Positions 19,916 through 29,222 of a stretch of DNA of 64,000 nucleotides are shown in pieces. Positions within the stretch are counted from its first letter, which is position 1, and the number at the start of each line of letters is the position of its first letter. Location of the stretch: assembly GCF_011758745.1 (NCBI RefSeq), contig NZ_JAANOV010000001.1, positions 3,844,001 to 3,908,000 on the forward strand, given 5' to 3'. Origin of the DNA: Amycolatopsis granulosa. Lineage in GTDB: Bacteria; Actinomycetota; Actinomycetes; Mycobacteriales; Pseudonocardiaceae. The notes beneath the pieces are model-generated. The model searched no databases, was not told where the DNA came from, and was given only the letters and a program-made list of their open reading frames with translations. Both the position numbers and the translations under genes were made by a program.

Positions 19916-21076
19916 ATGCGAACCATGGCCGCGCTGATCGCGCTGGGTGCCTGCCTCTTCGTGGTGGTCACGGCGGAGACGCTCGTGATCGGACTGCTGC
20001 CCGCGCTGTCGGCTGACCTGCGGGCGCCGGTGCCCTCGGCCGGGCTGCTCGTGGCCGGGTACGCGCTCACGGTGACCGCCGGCGGGCCGCTGGTGACCGC
20101 CGCGACGCTGCGAGTGCCGCGCAAGGCGGCGCTGCTGGGGCTGGTCGCGGTGTTCGCGGCGGGCAACGCGCTCGCGGCGACGGCGGACGGGTTCGGGGTG
20201 CTCCTGGCGGCGCGGGTGGTCACCGCCCTGACCCACAGCACGTTCGTCGCGATCGCGCTCGTCCTGGCAGCGTCGATGGTCCACCCGTCGCGGCGCGGAT
20301 GGGCCATTGCCTTCGTGTCGACCGGGCTGAACCTCGCGACCGTGCTCGGCGCGCCACTGGGCACCCTCGTGGGGGAGGCGTACGGGTGGCGGACGTCGTT
20401 CTGGTCGCTGGCGGTCGTGGCGCTGGTGGCGATGGCCGCGGTCGCGCTGCTGGTGCCGGCCGTCCGGACCGAGCAACCGCCGCGGCTCGGGCCGGAGCTG
20501 CGGGCCCTGGCCACGCGGCAGGTGCTCGTGCTGCTGGCGGTGACGCTGGTGGCGGAGACCGGCTTCTTCGTCGCCTACACGTACCTGTCGCCGGTGCTCG
20601 GCCGCATTCTCCCGCCCGGCGCGGTGGTCGTGCTGCTGGTGGTGTTCGGGGCCGGGGCGCTGTGCGGGAACCTGGCCGGCGGGCGGCTCGCGGACCGGTG
20701 GCCGTGGGGTTCGCTGCGGGTGCTGATCGCGGGGCTGGCGGCGGCGCTGGTGTTGTTCGCGGCGATCGGCTGGGCGCGAGCCGGTGCGGTGGTGGGGGTG
20801 TTCGTGCTGGGTGCGGTGGCGTTCGCGCTGGTCCCCGTGCTGCAGACGCGCGTGGTGGTGGCCGCCGCCGGGGCGCCGACGCTGGCGGTCGCGGTCTATA
20901 CGTCGATCTTCAACCTGGGGATCAGCGCGGGAGCCTGGTTGGGCGGGCTCGCGTTGTCGGCCGGGGCGCCCCTGGGCGCGTTGCCGCTGCTGGGAGCGGT
21001 CGGCGTGCTCGGCGGGCTGGCCGTGTCAGCTCTCCACCGCCATCGCCACGCCGAACGCCACGAACAAGCCGCCTGA
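19916..21076 (+). CDS. MFS transporter, DHA1 drug-efflux type
   Basis: About 386 residues with twelve hydrophobic segments, starting with MAALIALGACLFVVVTAETL. The motif-A-like loop GRLADRWPWGSLRV occurs in the second half, and the TLVGEAYGWRTSFWS motif C/D region in the first; this pattern resembles chloramphenicol- or arabinose-type DHA1 exporters of actinobacteria. ATG 19916 is chosen; readings from 19799 start inside the riboswitch region. It is divergent from thiC, but nothing marks it as a thiamin transporter. Its last 51 nt overlap the convergent LysE remnant. Confidence 0.87.
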   Translation: MRTMAALIALGACLFVVVTAETLVIGLLPALSADLRAPVPSAGLLVAGYALTVTAGGPLVTAATLRVPRKAALLGLVAVFAAGNALAATADGFGVLLAARVVTALTHSTFVAIALVLAASMVHPSRRGWAIAFVSTGLNLATVLGAPLGTLVGEAYGWRTSFWSLAVVALVAMAAVALLVPAVRTEQPPRLGPELRALATRQVLVLLAVTLVAETGFFVAYTYLSPVLGRILPPGAVVVLLVVFGAGALCGNLAGGRLADRWPWGSLRVLIAGLAAALVLFAAIGWARAGAVVGVFVLGAVAFALVPVLQTRVVVAAAGAPTLAVAVYTSIFNLGISAGAWLGGLALSAGAPLGALPLLGAVGVLGGLAVSALHRHRHAERHEQAA

Positions 21077-21346
21077 GGTCTTCTCCAGCCGCCGCCGGAC
21101 GGTGGCGGTGCGCAGCCAGCGCCCGACGCGGGTGAGCGCGAGGGCGAGCGCGGTGTACCAGACGGTGTCGGTGAGCATCCAGACGAGGACGAGGAGCAGC
21201 AGCGGCAGCGGGCCCGCGGCGTGGGCGGGGACGAACTGCGGGAGGAACGAGATCGCGAAGATCCCGGCCTTCGGGTTGGTGACGTTGATCAGGAAGCCGG
21301 CCCGGAACCCGGCGCCCGGGCTGGGCTCGTCCACCGGGACGTGGCG
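21026..21346 (-). pseudogene. LysE/RhtB amino-acid exporter, 5'-truncated remnant
   Basis: The frame encodes the C-terminal half of a LysE-type exporter: FRAGFLINVTNPKAGIFA, then FLPQFVPAHA, a hydrophobic segment LLLLVLVWMLTDTVWYTAL and RVGRWLRTATVRRRLEKTSGG. The N-terminal half with the first three membrane helices is missing; upstream of about 21346 the frame instead reads the antisense of a different broken gene. It overlaps the MFS 3' end by 51 nt. A full family member is about 200 residues, so roughly half is lost. Confidence 0.8.
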
Positions 21347-21530
21347 GCGGAGGTCGGGCTCGGCAAGCACGTCGACGACGTCGTCGGCCTGATCCGCGGG
21401 GCGGGTCTCACCGATGCCCGCGGTGCAGCCCAACGGAACGCCCTCGGAGATCTGGGAACTGCCCACGGGGCACGACTGCATGATCACGCTGCCCGCGGAG
21501 CCGAGCGAGCCGCTGCTGACGCTCGCCTGA
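21347..21530 (+). pseudogene. Alpha/beta-hydrolase remnant with internal deletion
   Basis: Two pieces of one alpha/beta hydrolase can be read in different frames. Bases 21347-21416 give EVGLGKHVDDVVGLIRGAGL-T-D, which fits the helix before the nucleophile elbow. Bases 21432-21530 give NGTPSEIWELPTGHDC then MITLPAEPSEPLLTLA and TGA, which fits the catalytic-His segment and C-terminus. The nucleophile elbow and cap (about 150 residues) between them are gone, and the 5' part is cut where the LysE remnant begins. No functional product is possible. Confidence 0.72.
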
Positions 21531-21644
21531 GGGCCGCGGGCTGACGGGCCGGACCGCGGTTGACCACGGAAAACGCCCTTCCAGGCTGCAGTTCTGATGA
21601 TGGATGCCGCTGTTCCTGGGAAGCCGAGCGAGGAGGTGGGGCAG

Positions 21645-22028
21645 ATGAGCAGCGCCGTGACCAGCTACGGCTGGGAGTGGGAAGCCCTGCTGCGTACCTG
21701 GCAGGAGCTCGACGTGCCGGAAGGGTGGCGTGCGGAGATCACCGAGGGGGGAGTGACGATGACGCCGCCGCCCGGCAACGGGCACAACAAGATCGCGAAC
21801 AAGGCCCATCGCGCCCGCACGGATCGCGTCGAGAAGCTCTGGGCCTACGCGAAGGCGCCGGTTCCGCTCTACCTCCTGATCGAACACTACCGCGAACCGA
21901 AACCGTCCGTCACGCTCTTCACCGACCCGGTCGACGGGCACTACCGTCGCTCCGAGCAGGTGGCCTTCGGCGAGCAGATCCGGCTGCCCGCGCCGTTCGG
22001 CCTGGTGCTGGACACCGCCGCCTTCTAG
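21645..22028 (+). pseudogene. Uma2-family nuclease-like gene with in-frame internal deletion
   Basis: The 127-residue frame from ATG 21645 (AGGAGG upstream) begins like a Uma2/DUF820 protein (PEGWRAEITEGGVTMTPPP, then GNGHNKIANKAHRA) and ends like one (KLWAYAKAPVPLYLLIEHY, LFTDPVDGHY, EQIRLPAPFGLVLDT). Intact proteins are about 185-195 residues; the missing middle, between KAHRA and RTDRVEK, normally carries the PD-(D/E)xK-like acidic and Lys residues. The reading frame survived but the catalytic core is lost, so it is probably inactive. Its stop overlaps the convergent protease stop within a CTAG. Confidence 0.75.
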
Positions 22029-22954
22029 TTCACCAGCTCGCTCGGCGTCGCGAACACGTCCACCATCGCGCCGTTGCGCAGCACGGTGATCGCCAGGCGG
22101 GTGCCGATCACCTCGGCGAACAGCTGCCGCTGGATGTCCTGCGCGTCCGTGATCCGCGCACGCCCCACGGTCAGCACCAGGTCGCCCGGCCGCAGCCCGG
22201 CGCGCTCGGCGGGCCCGCCGCGCACCACCTCGACGATCCGCAGCCCGGCCCGCTGCCCGGTGTGCTCGGCGACGTCGTCCGGCAGCGGCGCCGGGACCCC
22301 GACCACGCCGAGGTAGGCCCGTCGCACCCGGCCCTCCACCGTGAGCGTGTCGATGATCCGCCGGGTGGTGTCGTTGATCGGCACCGCGAGGCCAAGCCCG
22401 AAGCCCGCGACCGCGGTGTTGACCCCCACCACCCGGCCGGCCGAATCCGCGAGCGCCCCGCCCGAGTTGCCCGGGTTCAGGGCCGCGTCCGTCTGGATCA
22501 CGTTCTCGATCACCCGTCCGGCGCTGCGCGTGCGCACCGGCAGCGACCGGCCCAGTGCGCTGACCACACCGGCCGTCACCGACCCGGCCAGCCCCAGCGG
22601 ACTCCCGATCGCGACCACCAGCTGACCCACGACCAGCTTGTCCGCGTCGCCCAGGCGCGCGGCGGGCGGCGCCTCGGACGCGCGCAGCACGGCCAGATCG
22701 GACAGCGGGTCCGCACCCACCACCGTGAACCGGGTCTCCGTACCGTCGGCGTAGGTCGCGACGCCGTGCGCACCGCTTCCCACCACGTGCGCGTTCGTCA
22801 CCAGGTGACCGTCGTCGGCGAACACGACCGCCGATCCGCTGCCGCGGGCCAGCCGCACGCTCGCGACGTGCGGGGTCACTTCGGCGGCCACCGAGCTCAC
22901 CGAGCGCGAGTAGGCATCGAGGGCATCGGCGTCATCCACCGCCACCACCGCCAC
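22025..22954 (-). CDS. HtrA-like trypsin-fold serine protease with PDZ domain, no signal sequence
   Basis: A 309-residue S1C-type protease. Catalytic triad: His in LVTNAHVVG (near residue 55), Asp in DPLSDLAVLR, Ser in LNPGNSGGAL. A PDZ domain follows (GLRIVEVVRGGPAERAGLRPGD). Unlike most actinobacterial HtrA/PepD proteins there is no membrane anchor or signal peptide: the N-terminus is MAVVAVDDADALDAYSRSV, so a cytoplasmic location is suggested. The start is uncertain among several GTG codons between 22936 and 22954. Single gene. Confidence 0.9.
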   Translation of the reverse strand: MAVVAVDDADALDAYSRSVSSVAAEVTPHVASVRLARGSGSAVVFADDGHLVTNAHVVGSGAHGVATYADGTETRFTVVGADPLSDLAVLRASEAPPAARLGDADKLVVGQLVVAIGSPLGLAGSVTAGVVSALGRSLPVRTRSAGRVIENVIQTDAALNPGNSGGALADSAGRVVGVNTAVAGFGLGLAVPINDTTRRIIDTLTVEGRVRRAYLGVVGVPAPLPDDVAEHTGQRAGLRIVEVVRGGPAERAGLRPGDLVLTVGRARITDAQDIQRQLFAEVIGTRLAITVLRNGAMVDVFATPSELVN

Positions 22955-23047
22955 CCTGCAATCACCCGGGCAATTACACCGTTACACCTGTAACCAGTGT
23001 GCGCTCGCAGCCCGCGGAAACCCGCCCCGTTCACCGAGGGCGAAAGC

Positions 23048-23602
23048 TCACTCCGCGCCGGGCAGCCAGGACAGGCCGGGAGTACCCCACTTGTTGCGCT
23101 TGAGCATCCGCTTCGCGTCCCGCGCGTGGCGCCCGACCAGCCGGTCGAGGTAGAGGTAGCCGTCCAGGTGGTCGGTCTCGTGCTGCAGGCAGCGCGCGAA
23201 GTACCCGGTGCCCTCGACCTCGATCGGGTTGCCGTCCAGGTCTGCGCCGCTGACCTTCGCCCACTTCGCCCGCCCCGTCGGGTACGACTCGCCGGGCGCC
23301 GACAGGCAGCCCTCCCAGTCGTCGTCCGGGTCGGGCATGGACTCCGGGATCTCGGAGGTCTCCAGCTTCGGGTTGACCACCAGGCCCTTGTGCCGCACGC
23401 CCTCGTCGTCCGGGCAGTCGTAGACGAAGACGCGCAGGTCGACGCCGATCTGGTTGGCCGCGAGCCCCACGCCTTCGGCGGCGTACATCGTCTCGAACAT
23501 GTCGTCGGTGAGGGTGCGCAGCTCGTCGTCGAACTTCTCCACCTCGCGGGTGGGCTGGTGCAGCACCGGGTCGCCGGCGATCCGGATCGGGTGGATGGTC
23601 AC
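23048..23602 (-). CDS. def: Peptide deformylase
   Basis: A 184-residue metalloenzyme removing the N-formyl group from nascent proteins. All three motifs are intact: [19 protein letters not shown] (metal Cys) and QHETDHLDG (metal His pair and catalytic Glu). GTG 23602 ([12 protein letters not shown]) matches the usual N-terminus; a longer frame reaches 23656 but lacks support. It is divergent from the DUF3263 gene. Confidence 0.95.
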   Translation of the reverse strand: MTIHPIRIAGDPVLHQPTREVEKFDDELRTLTDDMFETMYAAEGVGLAANQIGVDLRVFVYDCPDDEGVRHKGLVVNPKLETSEIPESMPDPDDDWEGCLSAPGESYPTGRAKWAKVSGADLDGNPIEVEGTGYFARCLQHETDHLDGYLYLDRLVGRHARDAKRMLKRNKWGTPGLSWLPGAE

Positions 23603-23730
23603 AGTCCGCGATCGTACCCAGCGCACGACCCGTGACGCGCCGGGCCGTGATCCCACAACCGCACCCTCGACCCGTGGTTGAATGGCGCCCGCGGGATGAC
23701 AACCGTGTGATTTGCGAGTTGAGGAGTCAG

Positions 23731-24048
23731 ATGGACGCCGCGGAGTCGATGGCGGAGGGCGACCGGCCGTCGCCCGGGCCCACCGGCGACGAGGGCGGGC
23801 TCACGCCCCGCGAGCTGAAGATGCTGGCGTTCGAACGCCAGTGGTGGCGCTACGCGGGCGCCAAGGAGCAGGCCGTCCGCGAGGAGTTCGGCCTCTCGCC
23901 CACCCGGTACTACCAGCTGCTCAACCAGCTCCTCGACAAAGAGGAAGCGATGCGCGCCGACCCGATGCTCGTCAAGCGGCTGCGCCGGATGCGCAGCACG
24001 CGGCAGCGCAAGCGGGTCGCCCGGCGACTGGGGATCGAAGCGCTATGA
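23731..24048 (+). CDS. DUF3263 protein, small HTH-like
   Basis: A 105-residue protein with the DUF3263 core [20 protein letters not shown] followed by [19 protein letters not shown], which resembles a sigma-region-4-like helix-turn-helix. The C-terminus is very basic ([17 protein letters not shown]). ATG 23731 follows GAGGAG. Its stop overlaps the next gene's ATG (ATGA). The pair def (divergent), DUF3263 and LytR_C matches Rv0429c-Rv0431 order as I recall it. Confidence 0.9.
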   Translation: MDAAESMAEGDRPSPGPTGDEGGLTPRELKMLAFERQWWRYAGAKEQAVREEFGLSPTRYYQLLNQLLDKEEAMRADPMLVKRLRRMRSTRQRKRVARRLGIEAL

Positions 24049-24722
24049 ACTTTCTGCAGGGTCTGTCCCGCCCGCTGCGCCTGACCGGTGTGGTGCTGAT
24101 CGGGGTCGCTCTGGTGGCGGTCGTGATCGGCGGAATCACCGCGCTGAACGGCGGCGAGAACAGCGACCAGGCCGCGGCGCCGAGCTCCACCGCCGGCGGC
24201 GGCGCGCCGTCGCCGGCGCCGACCACCGCGCCGAGCTCCGCCGAACCGCCGGCGTCGAGCCCGGCGCCGCCGCCGCCGTCGTCGGAGGTGGCCCCGCCTG
24301 GCCAGCCGACGGACACGGCGGCCCCGGGCGGCCCCGGTGGTGCGCCGGGCCAGCCGGGCGGCACGTCCGGGACGCCCGGCCAGAACCAGGGCGGGACGGC
24401 CGCCGACCAGACCGCCGGCAAGTGGGTGCCGGTGCGCGTCTACAACAACAGCACCATCCACGGGCTCGCCGCCCGCGCGGCCGACGACCTGAAGGCCAAC
24501 GGCTGGAACGTCGTCGAGTCCGGCAACTACCCGTACGGCGTCATCCCGACGACCACGGTGTACTACACGCCGGGCACGGATGAGGAGACCGCGGCGCGCT
24601 CGATGGCCGTGGCGTTCGGCATGAAGGTCGAACCGCGCTTCGAGGGCATCCGGGACGCGAGCCCGGGCGTCATCGTCATCGTGACGAACGACTACAAGGG
24701 CTCCCAGGTCAAGGGCTCCTGA
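24045..24722 (+). CDS. LytR C-terminal-domain cell-envelope protein
   Basis: About 225 residues: a short cytoplasmic N-terminus, one membrane helix (LTGVVLIGVALVAVVIGGIT, about residues 13-33), a long Pro/Ala/Gly/Ser-rich linker and a C-terminal LytR_C domain (VPVRVYNNSTIHGLAARAAD, NYPYGVIPTTTVYYTPG). The domain usually accompanies or assists LytR-CpsA-Psr glycan ligases at the cell wall. It is coupled to the DUF3263 gene by a 4-nt overlap and equivalent to Rv0431 in position. Confidence 0.9.
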   Translation: MNFLQGLSRPLRLTGVVLIGVALVAVVIGGITALNGGENSDQAAAPSSTAGGGAPSPAPTTAPSSAEPPASSPAPPPPSSEVAPPGQPTDTAAPGGPGGAPGQPGGTSGTPGQNQGGTAADQTAGKWVPVRVYNNSTIHGLAARAADDLKANGWNVVESGNYPYGVIPTTTVYYTPGTDEETAARSMAVAFGMKVEPRFEGIRDASPGVIVIVTNDYKGSQVKGS

Positions 24723-24729
24723 CCGACCC

Positions 24730-26940
24730 TCAGGCCCGGTTCGCCGCGTAGGCCTCCAGCGCGGCGAGCTGTGCCGGGTCGAGCGACGGGCGCACGGTCT
24801 CGCGCGCCTTCTCCAGGTGGGCCGCGGTGACCTCCGCGGCGTCCAGCGACTCACGCATCGCCGTCAACGCGGCCTCCCGGATCAGGGCCGCGCAGTCGGC
24901 CGCCGAGTAGCCGGCCAGGGTGCCGGCGATGGCGGTCAGGTCCACATCGGACGCCAGTGGCGTGTGCCGGGCCGTGGCGCGCAGGATCTCGGCCCGCGCC
25001 GGCGCGTCCGGCGGCGGCACGTACACCAGGCGCTCCAGCCGCCCGGGGCGCAGCAGGGCCGGGTCGACGAGCTCGGGCCGGTTGGTCGCGCCGAGCACGA
25101 CCACGTCCCGCATCGGCTCGACCCCGTCCAGCTCCGTCAGCAGCGCGGCCACCACCCGGTCGGACACGCCCGAGTCGCCCGACTGCCCGCGGCGCGGCGC
25201 GAGCGCGTCGATCTCGTCGAGGAACACCAGCGAGGGCGCCGCGTCGGCGGCCTTGCGGAACAGCTCGCGCACCGCGCGTTCGGACTCGCCGACCCACTTG
25301 TCCAGCAGCTCCGCGCCCTTGACCACGAACACGTTCAACGCGCCCGCGCCGGCCAGCGCCCGGACCAGGAAAGTCTTGCCGCCACCCGGCGGCCCGTACA
25401 GCAGCACACCGCGCGGCGGCGCGATCCCGAGCCGCGCGAACGAGTCCGGGTACCGCAGCGGCCACAGCACCGCCTCGGTCAGCGACTGCTTGACCTCGGT
25501 CATGTCGCCGACGTCGTCCAGCGTCAGCCCGCCGGTCGCCAGGCTGTCCGAAGTGGACATGGAGATCGGGCGGACGGACTGCAACGCGTCCAGCAGGTCC
25601 TGCTGGGCGATCCGCGGTTCGGTCACGTCCCGCTGCCGCAGGGCGGCGCGGACCGCGGCGTCCCTTCGCAGCGCGAGCAGGTCCGCGGCCACGAAACCCG
25701 GGGTGCGCTCCGCGATCACCCCTAGGTCCACAGTGGGGTCGAGCGGTACGTCCCGCAGCAGCACGCGCAGCAGTTCGATGCGTACCCGGACGTCCGGCTG
25801 TGGGATCGCCAGCTCGCGGTCGAGCAGATCGGCGGCGCGCAGGCGCGGATCGCACGCCTCGGGGCGGGCCGTGGTCGCGACGACGGCGAGCTCCGGCCGG
25901 GTCAGCGCGCCGCGCAGCTCGTCCAGCACCACGGTGGCCACGGGCGGTGGCTGGGCCGCCGGGAGGAGCGTGTCGACGTCGGTGATCAACAGGACCGCGG
26001 GCCCGCCCGACCCGGCCCGGTCGATCGCGTCGCGGAGCCGGGTGGCGATCGCGTTCGGCTCCAGCACGGCGATCGACGGTGCGGCCAGCACGACCACCCG
26101 GAGGTTCTCCGCCGCGGCGACCGACCGCACCAGAGTCGTCTTGCCGACTCCTTCGGCGCCGGACAGCAGCACGCCGAGCCGCGCCGAGGTGCCCAGCCGG
26201 GACAGCAGGTCGGGGCGGCGGAAGGTGAGGTCGACCCACTCGGCGAGCGTGCGTGCCTGGTCCTGTGCGCCGCACAGGTCGCTGACCGGCGGGGCCGGCT
26301 CGTCCGGCTCCGGCGCCACCGCGGCCGCCACCCGCGGGGCGGGCGCTGCGGGTGCGGCGGGCGCGGCGGTGTGCGCGCCATCCCGCCAGTCGACCACAGT
26401 GGACGGTCCAATCACGACCGGGCCGGCCGGTTCGGTCGCGGTGACGGTGAGCAGTTCGGTGGTCCAGCCCGCGCCGATCGCACGGGACAGCTGGCCGCGC
26501 ACCGAGGTGACGTCCGAGCCGGGCGCGGGCGCCAGGTCCTGCGGCAGCAGCGACACCGCGTCGCCGACCGTCAGCACCTTCCCGGTGAGCGCGAGCCGCA
26601 GCGTGTTCGGCGAGAGCGATGCGCTGGCCAGGCGGGATCCGGCGACGATGACCGAGCGGGCCTGCGTGACGTCCGCCGGGGCGACGACGACCTCCGAGCC
26701 CTCCGTCACGCCGAGGTTGGACAGCGTCACGTCGTCGGCGTACACCACGCCGGGCGTCCCGCTCGCGTCTGCGGGTGCGGCGAGCGCGGCACTCACCCGG
26801 GCGCCGGTCAGGTGCACCGCGTCCCAGGCGCGCAGACCCAGCGCGTCGAGCACCTCGGGGTGCAGGCGCACGATGCCGCGCCGGGTGTCCAGGGCGGACG
26901 GCGTGTGCCGGATGGTCAACGTGATCTGGGGCGCGCGCAC
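24730..26940 (-). CDS. CDC48/p97-like AAA ATPase with degenerate first ATPase module
   Basis: A 736-residue protein: an N-terminal double-psi-barrel-like domain (to about residue 170), a Pro/Ala linker, and two AAA modules. D1 has Walker A GAEGVGKT near residue 262 but Walker B is LLITDVD, lacking the catalytic Glu. D2 has Walker A GPPGGGKT near residue 512, an intact LVFLDEID Walker B and [12 protein letters not shown] arginine-finger region. Such proteins are ring-forming unfoldases; actinobacterial orthologues (Rv0435c position) have been proposed as proteasome-linked. It ends 8 nt from the convergent LytR_C gene. Confidence 0.93.
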   Translation of the reverse strand: MRAPQITLTIRHTPSALDTRRGIVRLHPEVLDALGLRAWDAVHLTGARVSAALAAPADASGTPGVVYADDVTLSNLGVTEGSEVVVAPADVTQARSVIVAGSRLASASLSPNTLRLALTGKVLTVGDAVSLLPQDLAPAPGSDVTSVRGQLSRAIGAGWTTELLTVTATEPAGPVVIGPSTVVDWRDGAHTAAPAAPAAPAPRVAAAVAPEPDEPAPPVSDLCGAQDQARTLAEWVDLTFRRPDLLSRLGTSARLGVLLSGAEGVGKTTLVRSVAAAENLRVVVLAAPSIAVLEPNAIATRLRDAIDRAGSGGPAVLLITDVDTLLPAAQPPPVATVVLDELRGALTRPELAVVATTARPEACDPRLRAADLLDRELAIPQPDVRVRIELLRVLLRDVPLDPTVDLGVIAERTPGFVAADLLALRRDAAVRAALRQRDVTEPRIAQQDLLDALQSVRPISMSTSDSLATGGLTLDDVGDMTEVKQSLTEAVLWPLRYPDSFARLGIAPPRGVLLYGPPGGGKTFLVRALAGAGALNVFVVKGAELLDKWVGESERAVRELFRKAADAAPSLVFLDEIDALAPRRGQSGDSGVSDRVVAALLTELDGVEPMRDVVVLGATNRPELVDPALLRPGRLERLVYVPPPDAPARAEILRATARHTPLASDVDLTAIAGTLAGYSAADCAALIREAALTAMRESLDAAEVTAAHLEKARETVRPSLDPAQLAALEAYAANRA

Positions 26941-26944
26941 GCCC

Positions 26945-27547
26945 TCACTCTAGGGCGAGCGCGGCCGGGATGGCGGCGAAGGTGCGGTCGACGAGGACCG
27001 GCAGCTGTGCCCGGTCGCCGGACGGGCTCCACCCGGCGAGCGCCACGTTCCACGCCACCACCGCGATCTCGACGAGCAGCCGCAGCTCCAGCGTGGGCGG
27101 GCCGGGCAGCAGCCGGATCATCTCCTCCTCGACCTCGGCGCAGTACCGCAGCGAATGGGCGTGCAGCGCCGGGTGCGCGTCGATCAGCCGGACGGTCGGC
27201 AGGAACTGCCGGTACCAGTGGTCGTCCATCCGGTCGATCGCGGTCAGCAGCGCGTCCTTGATGCCGCCGAGCAGTGGTCCGGACGGCGGGCGCTCGGCCA
27301 GCACCTGGAGGACGGTGTCCCACAGCTGCTTGACGGCGGCCAGCGCCACGTCCTCCTTGGACGTGAAGTTGCGGAAGAAGGTCCGTTTGGAGACCTCCAC
27401 CGCCTCGACCAGTTCGTCCAGCGTCGTGGAGTCGAAACCGCGCTCGGTGAACATCGCGACCGCGGTCTCCGCGAGCGCCTGGCGCGTGCGCAGCTTCTTC
27501 CGCTCGCGCAGGGGGAGCGGGTGCCCGGTCGTCGGCATGGCTGTCAT
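26945..27547 (-). CDS. TetR-family regulator
   Basis: About 200 residues with an N-terminal [26 protein letters not shown] then [16 protein letters not shown]. The C-terminal ligand domain is typical and variable. ATG 27547 is used; ATG 27538 is possible. It is divergent from a medium-chain dehydrogenase 82 bp away, with the inverted repeat at 27583-27597 between them, so it most likely represses that gene and itself. Confidence 0.9.
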   Translation of the reverse strand: MTAMPTTGHPLPLRERKKLRTRQALAETAVAMFTERGFDSTTLDELVEAVEVSKRTFFRNFTSKEDVALAAVKQLWDTVLQVLAERPPSGPLLGGIKDALLTAIDRMDDHWYRQFLPTVRLIDAHPALHAHSLRYCAEVEEEMIRLLPGPPTLELRLLVEIAVVAWNVALAGWSPSGDRAQLPVLVDRTFAAIPAALALE

Positions 27548-27582
27548 CGCCACGAGTGTAGTTGATGCCGCTTGTAAGCAAA

Positions 27583-27597
27583 TGCCACTCGGTGGCA
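27583..27597. promoter_or_regulatory. Probable TetR operator in the divergent gap
   Basis: TGCCACTCGGTGGCA is a perfect 6-bp inverted repeat with a 3-nt centre. It sits 33 nt upstream of the dehydrogenase start and 36 nt from the TetR start. A weaker palindrome GCTTGTAAGC lies at 27570-27579. Confidence 0.6.
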
Positions 27598-27629
27598 CAA
27601 TGGCCGAAAGACACTCAGGAGGAGAGAAC

Positions 27630-28565
27630 ATGCGTGCACTGGTCGTCGACCACTCGGTGGAGTCCCACCTGCGGCTGGCCGAGGTCCCCGATCCCGTGCC
27701 GGAGCCGGACGAGGCGCTGGTGCGGGTCGAGGCGGTATCACTCAACTTCGGCGAGACCCACGGCGTGAGCTCGCCGGAGATGCCCGAGGGGGTCGTGCCC
27801 GGCTGGGACGCGACCGGCGTGGTCGTCCGGGCGGCGGCCGACGGATCCGGTCCCGCGGCCGGTACCCGCGTGGTCACCCTGGCGCACAGTGGCGCCTGGG
27901 CCGAGCTGCGGGCGGTGCCGACCGCGATGATCGGCACCGTGCCGCCCGGCGCGGACGGCGGTGCCATCAGCACGATCCCGGTGGCCGCGCTGACCGCGGT
28001 GCGCGTTCTGCGCCGGTTCGGGCAGACCCTCGGCCGGCGCATCATGATCACCGGTGCGTCCGGCGGTGTCGGCCGTTACGCCGTCCAGCTCGCCGCCAGG
28101 GCGGGCGCCGAAGTGGTCGCCGTCAGCGGGGATCCGGCCCAGGCCGACGTGCTCCGGGCGCTCGGCGCCCACGAGGTGATCAAGCACCCGGCCGAGGCGA
28201 GCCGTCCGGTGCACGGCGTGCTGGACAACGTGGAGGGCGAGCAGATGGTCGCCGCGTTCCAGGCGCTGCACGCCGGTGGGCAGCTGGTCGGTGTCGGGCG
28301 CGCCACCGGCGAGGACGTGGTCTTCCCGTTCGGCACGTTCCTCGCCACCGAGGGGCGCCACAACCGGTCGATCAGCACGTTCTACCTGCTCGCGGAGCCC
28401 AGGGAGGACTTCGCCGAGGACCTCACCTGGCTCGCCGGCGAGGTGGCCGACGGCCGACTCGACCCGGGCATCACCTGGCGCGGTGACTGGTCCCGGCACG
28501 CCGAGGCGACCGCGGCCCTGCTCGGCCGCCGGCTGCGGGGCAAGGCCGTCCTGGAGATCAGCTGA
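27630..28565 (+). CDS. Zinc-independent medium-chain dehydrogenase (quinone-oxidoreductase-like)
   Basis: A 311-residue MDR protein: GroES-like N-terminal domain ([22 protein letters not shown]) and Rossmann domain with [19 protein letters not shown]. No catalytic zinc Cys/His set is present, as in quinone-reductase-type MDRs. It probably reduces a quinone or enone with NADPH. ATG 27630 follows AGGAGGAG. It ends overlapping the convergent nitroreductase by 8 nt; likely controlled by the divergent TetR gene. Confidence 0.9.
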   Translation: MRALVVDHSVESHLRLAEVPDPVPEPDEALVRVEAVSLNFGETHGVSSPEMPEGVVPGWDATGVVVRAAADGSGPAAGTRVVTLAHSGAWAELRAVPTAMIGTVPPGADGGAISTIPVAALTAVRVLRRFGQTLGRRIMITGASGGVGRYAVQLAARAGAEVVAVSGDPAQADVLRALGAHEVIKHPAEASRPVHGVLDNVEGEQMVAAFQALHAGGQLVGVGRATGEDVVFPFGTFLATEGRHNRSISTFYLLAEPREDFAEDLTWLAGEVADGRLDPGITWRGDWSRHAEATAALLGRRLRGKAVLEIS

Positions 28566-29175
28566 CGCGGGACCCCCACCGGTCGAGGTAGGTGATCTCC
28601 TCGACCGGTGGCCGCGCCGCGGGCCGGAACTCCTGCTGGGTCGTGTAGGCCACCGGCAGCAGCGCGATCTGCGTGTACCCCTCCGGGATGCCCAGGGCGC
28701 GCGCGACTTCCTCCTCGTGGCCGTACAGGTGGTAGCCGGTGATCGTGCTGCCCAGCCCGCGGGCGCGCAGCGCGAGCTGGAAACTCCAGATCGCCGGGTA
28801 GATCGAGCCGTAGAACCCGGTCAGCTCGGCGTTGCCGCCCTCCGGCCGCCCGGCCACGCACACGAGGACGAGCGCCGGGACGCGGTGCAGGTTGTCCTTC
28901 AGGAACCGCGCCGAGGCGAGCGAGCGCGGCGCGACCAGGTGGCCGTACTCGCGCTGCGCGGCCTCGGCCACCTGCCGGACCCGGTCGGCGACGCGGGCCT
29001 TCAGCTCGGGGTCGCGCACCAGGAGCCAGCGGATCGCGTCCTGCCGGTTGCCGGCGGTCGGGGCCTGCATCGCGATGCGCAGGCACTCGATGAGCACCCC
29101 GTCCTCGACCGGCCGGTCCAGGTCCAGCTTGCGCCGTACCGAGCGGGTGGTGGTCAGTACCGTGTCCGCGTCCAT
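28558..29175 (-). CDS. Nitroreductase-family protein
   Basis: A 205-residue FMN-dependent oxidoreductase: the N-terminal [31 protein letters not shown] and C-terminal [18 protein letters not shown] are typical. It may reduce nitro compounds or quinones with NAD(P)H. ATG 29175 is used, discarding a frame that reaches into the operator region. It is divergent from a TetR gene with tandem palindromes in the 47-bp gap. Confidence 0.9.
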   Translation of the reverse strand: MDADTVLTTTRSVRRKLDLDRPVEDGVLIECLRIAMQAPTAGNRQDAIRWLLVRDPELKARVADRVRQVAEAAQREYGHLVAPRSLASARFLKDNLHRVPALVLVCVAGRPEGGNAELTGFYGSIYPAIWSFQLALRARGLGSTITGYHLYGHEEEVARALGIPEGYTQIALLPVAYTTQQEFRPAARPPVEEITYLDRWGSRVS

Positions 29176-29193
29176 CTGCCGTCCTCTCTGGGA

Positions 29194-29220
29194 CTTACGC
29201 TGTAAGTACTTACATGTAAG
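29194..29220. promoter_or_regulatory. Tandem palindromic operator between nitroreductase and TetR genes
   Basis: Two overlapping-style units: CTTACGCTGTAAG (29194-29206, 5-bp arms) and the perfect CTTACATGTAAG (29209-29220). The second ends 2 nt before the TetR ATG at 29223, so bound repressor would block that gene's start directly and probably the divergent promoter too. Confidence 0.75.
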
Positions 29221-29222
29221 CC

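Noticed and set aside
19916..21076. Thiamin transporter role for the MFS gene
   Set aside because: It only shares a divergent region with the thiC riboswitch; the switch is on the other strand and the protein looks like a drug exporter.
24730..26940. Proteasomal ATPase Mpa/ARC
   Set aside because: It has two AAA modules and a CDC48-like N domain, while Mpa/ARC has one module, a coiled coil and OB folds.
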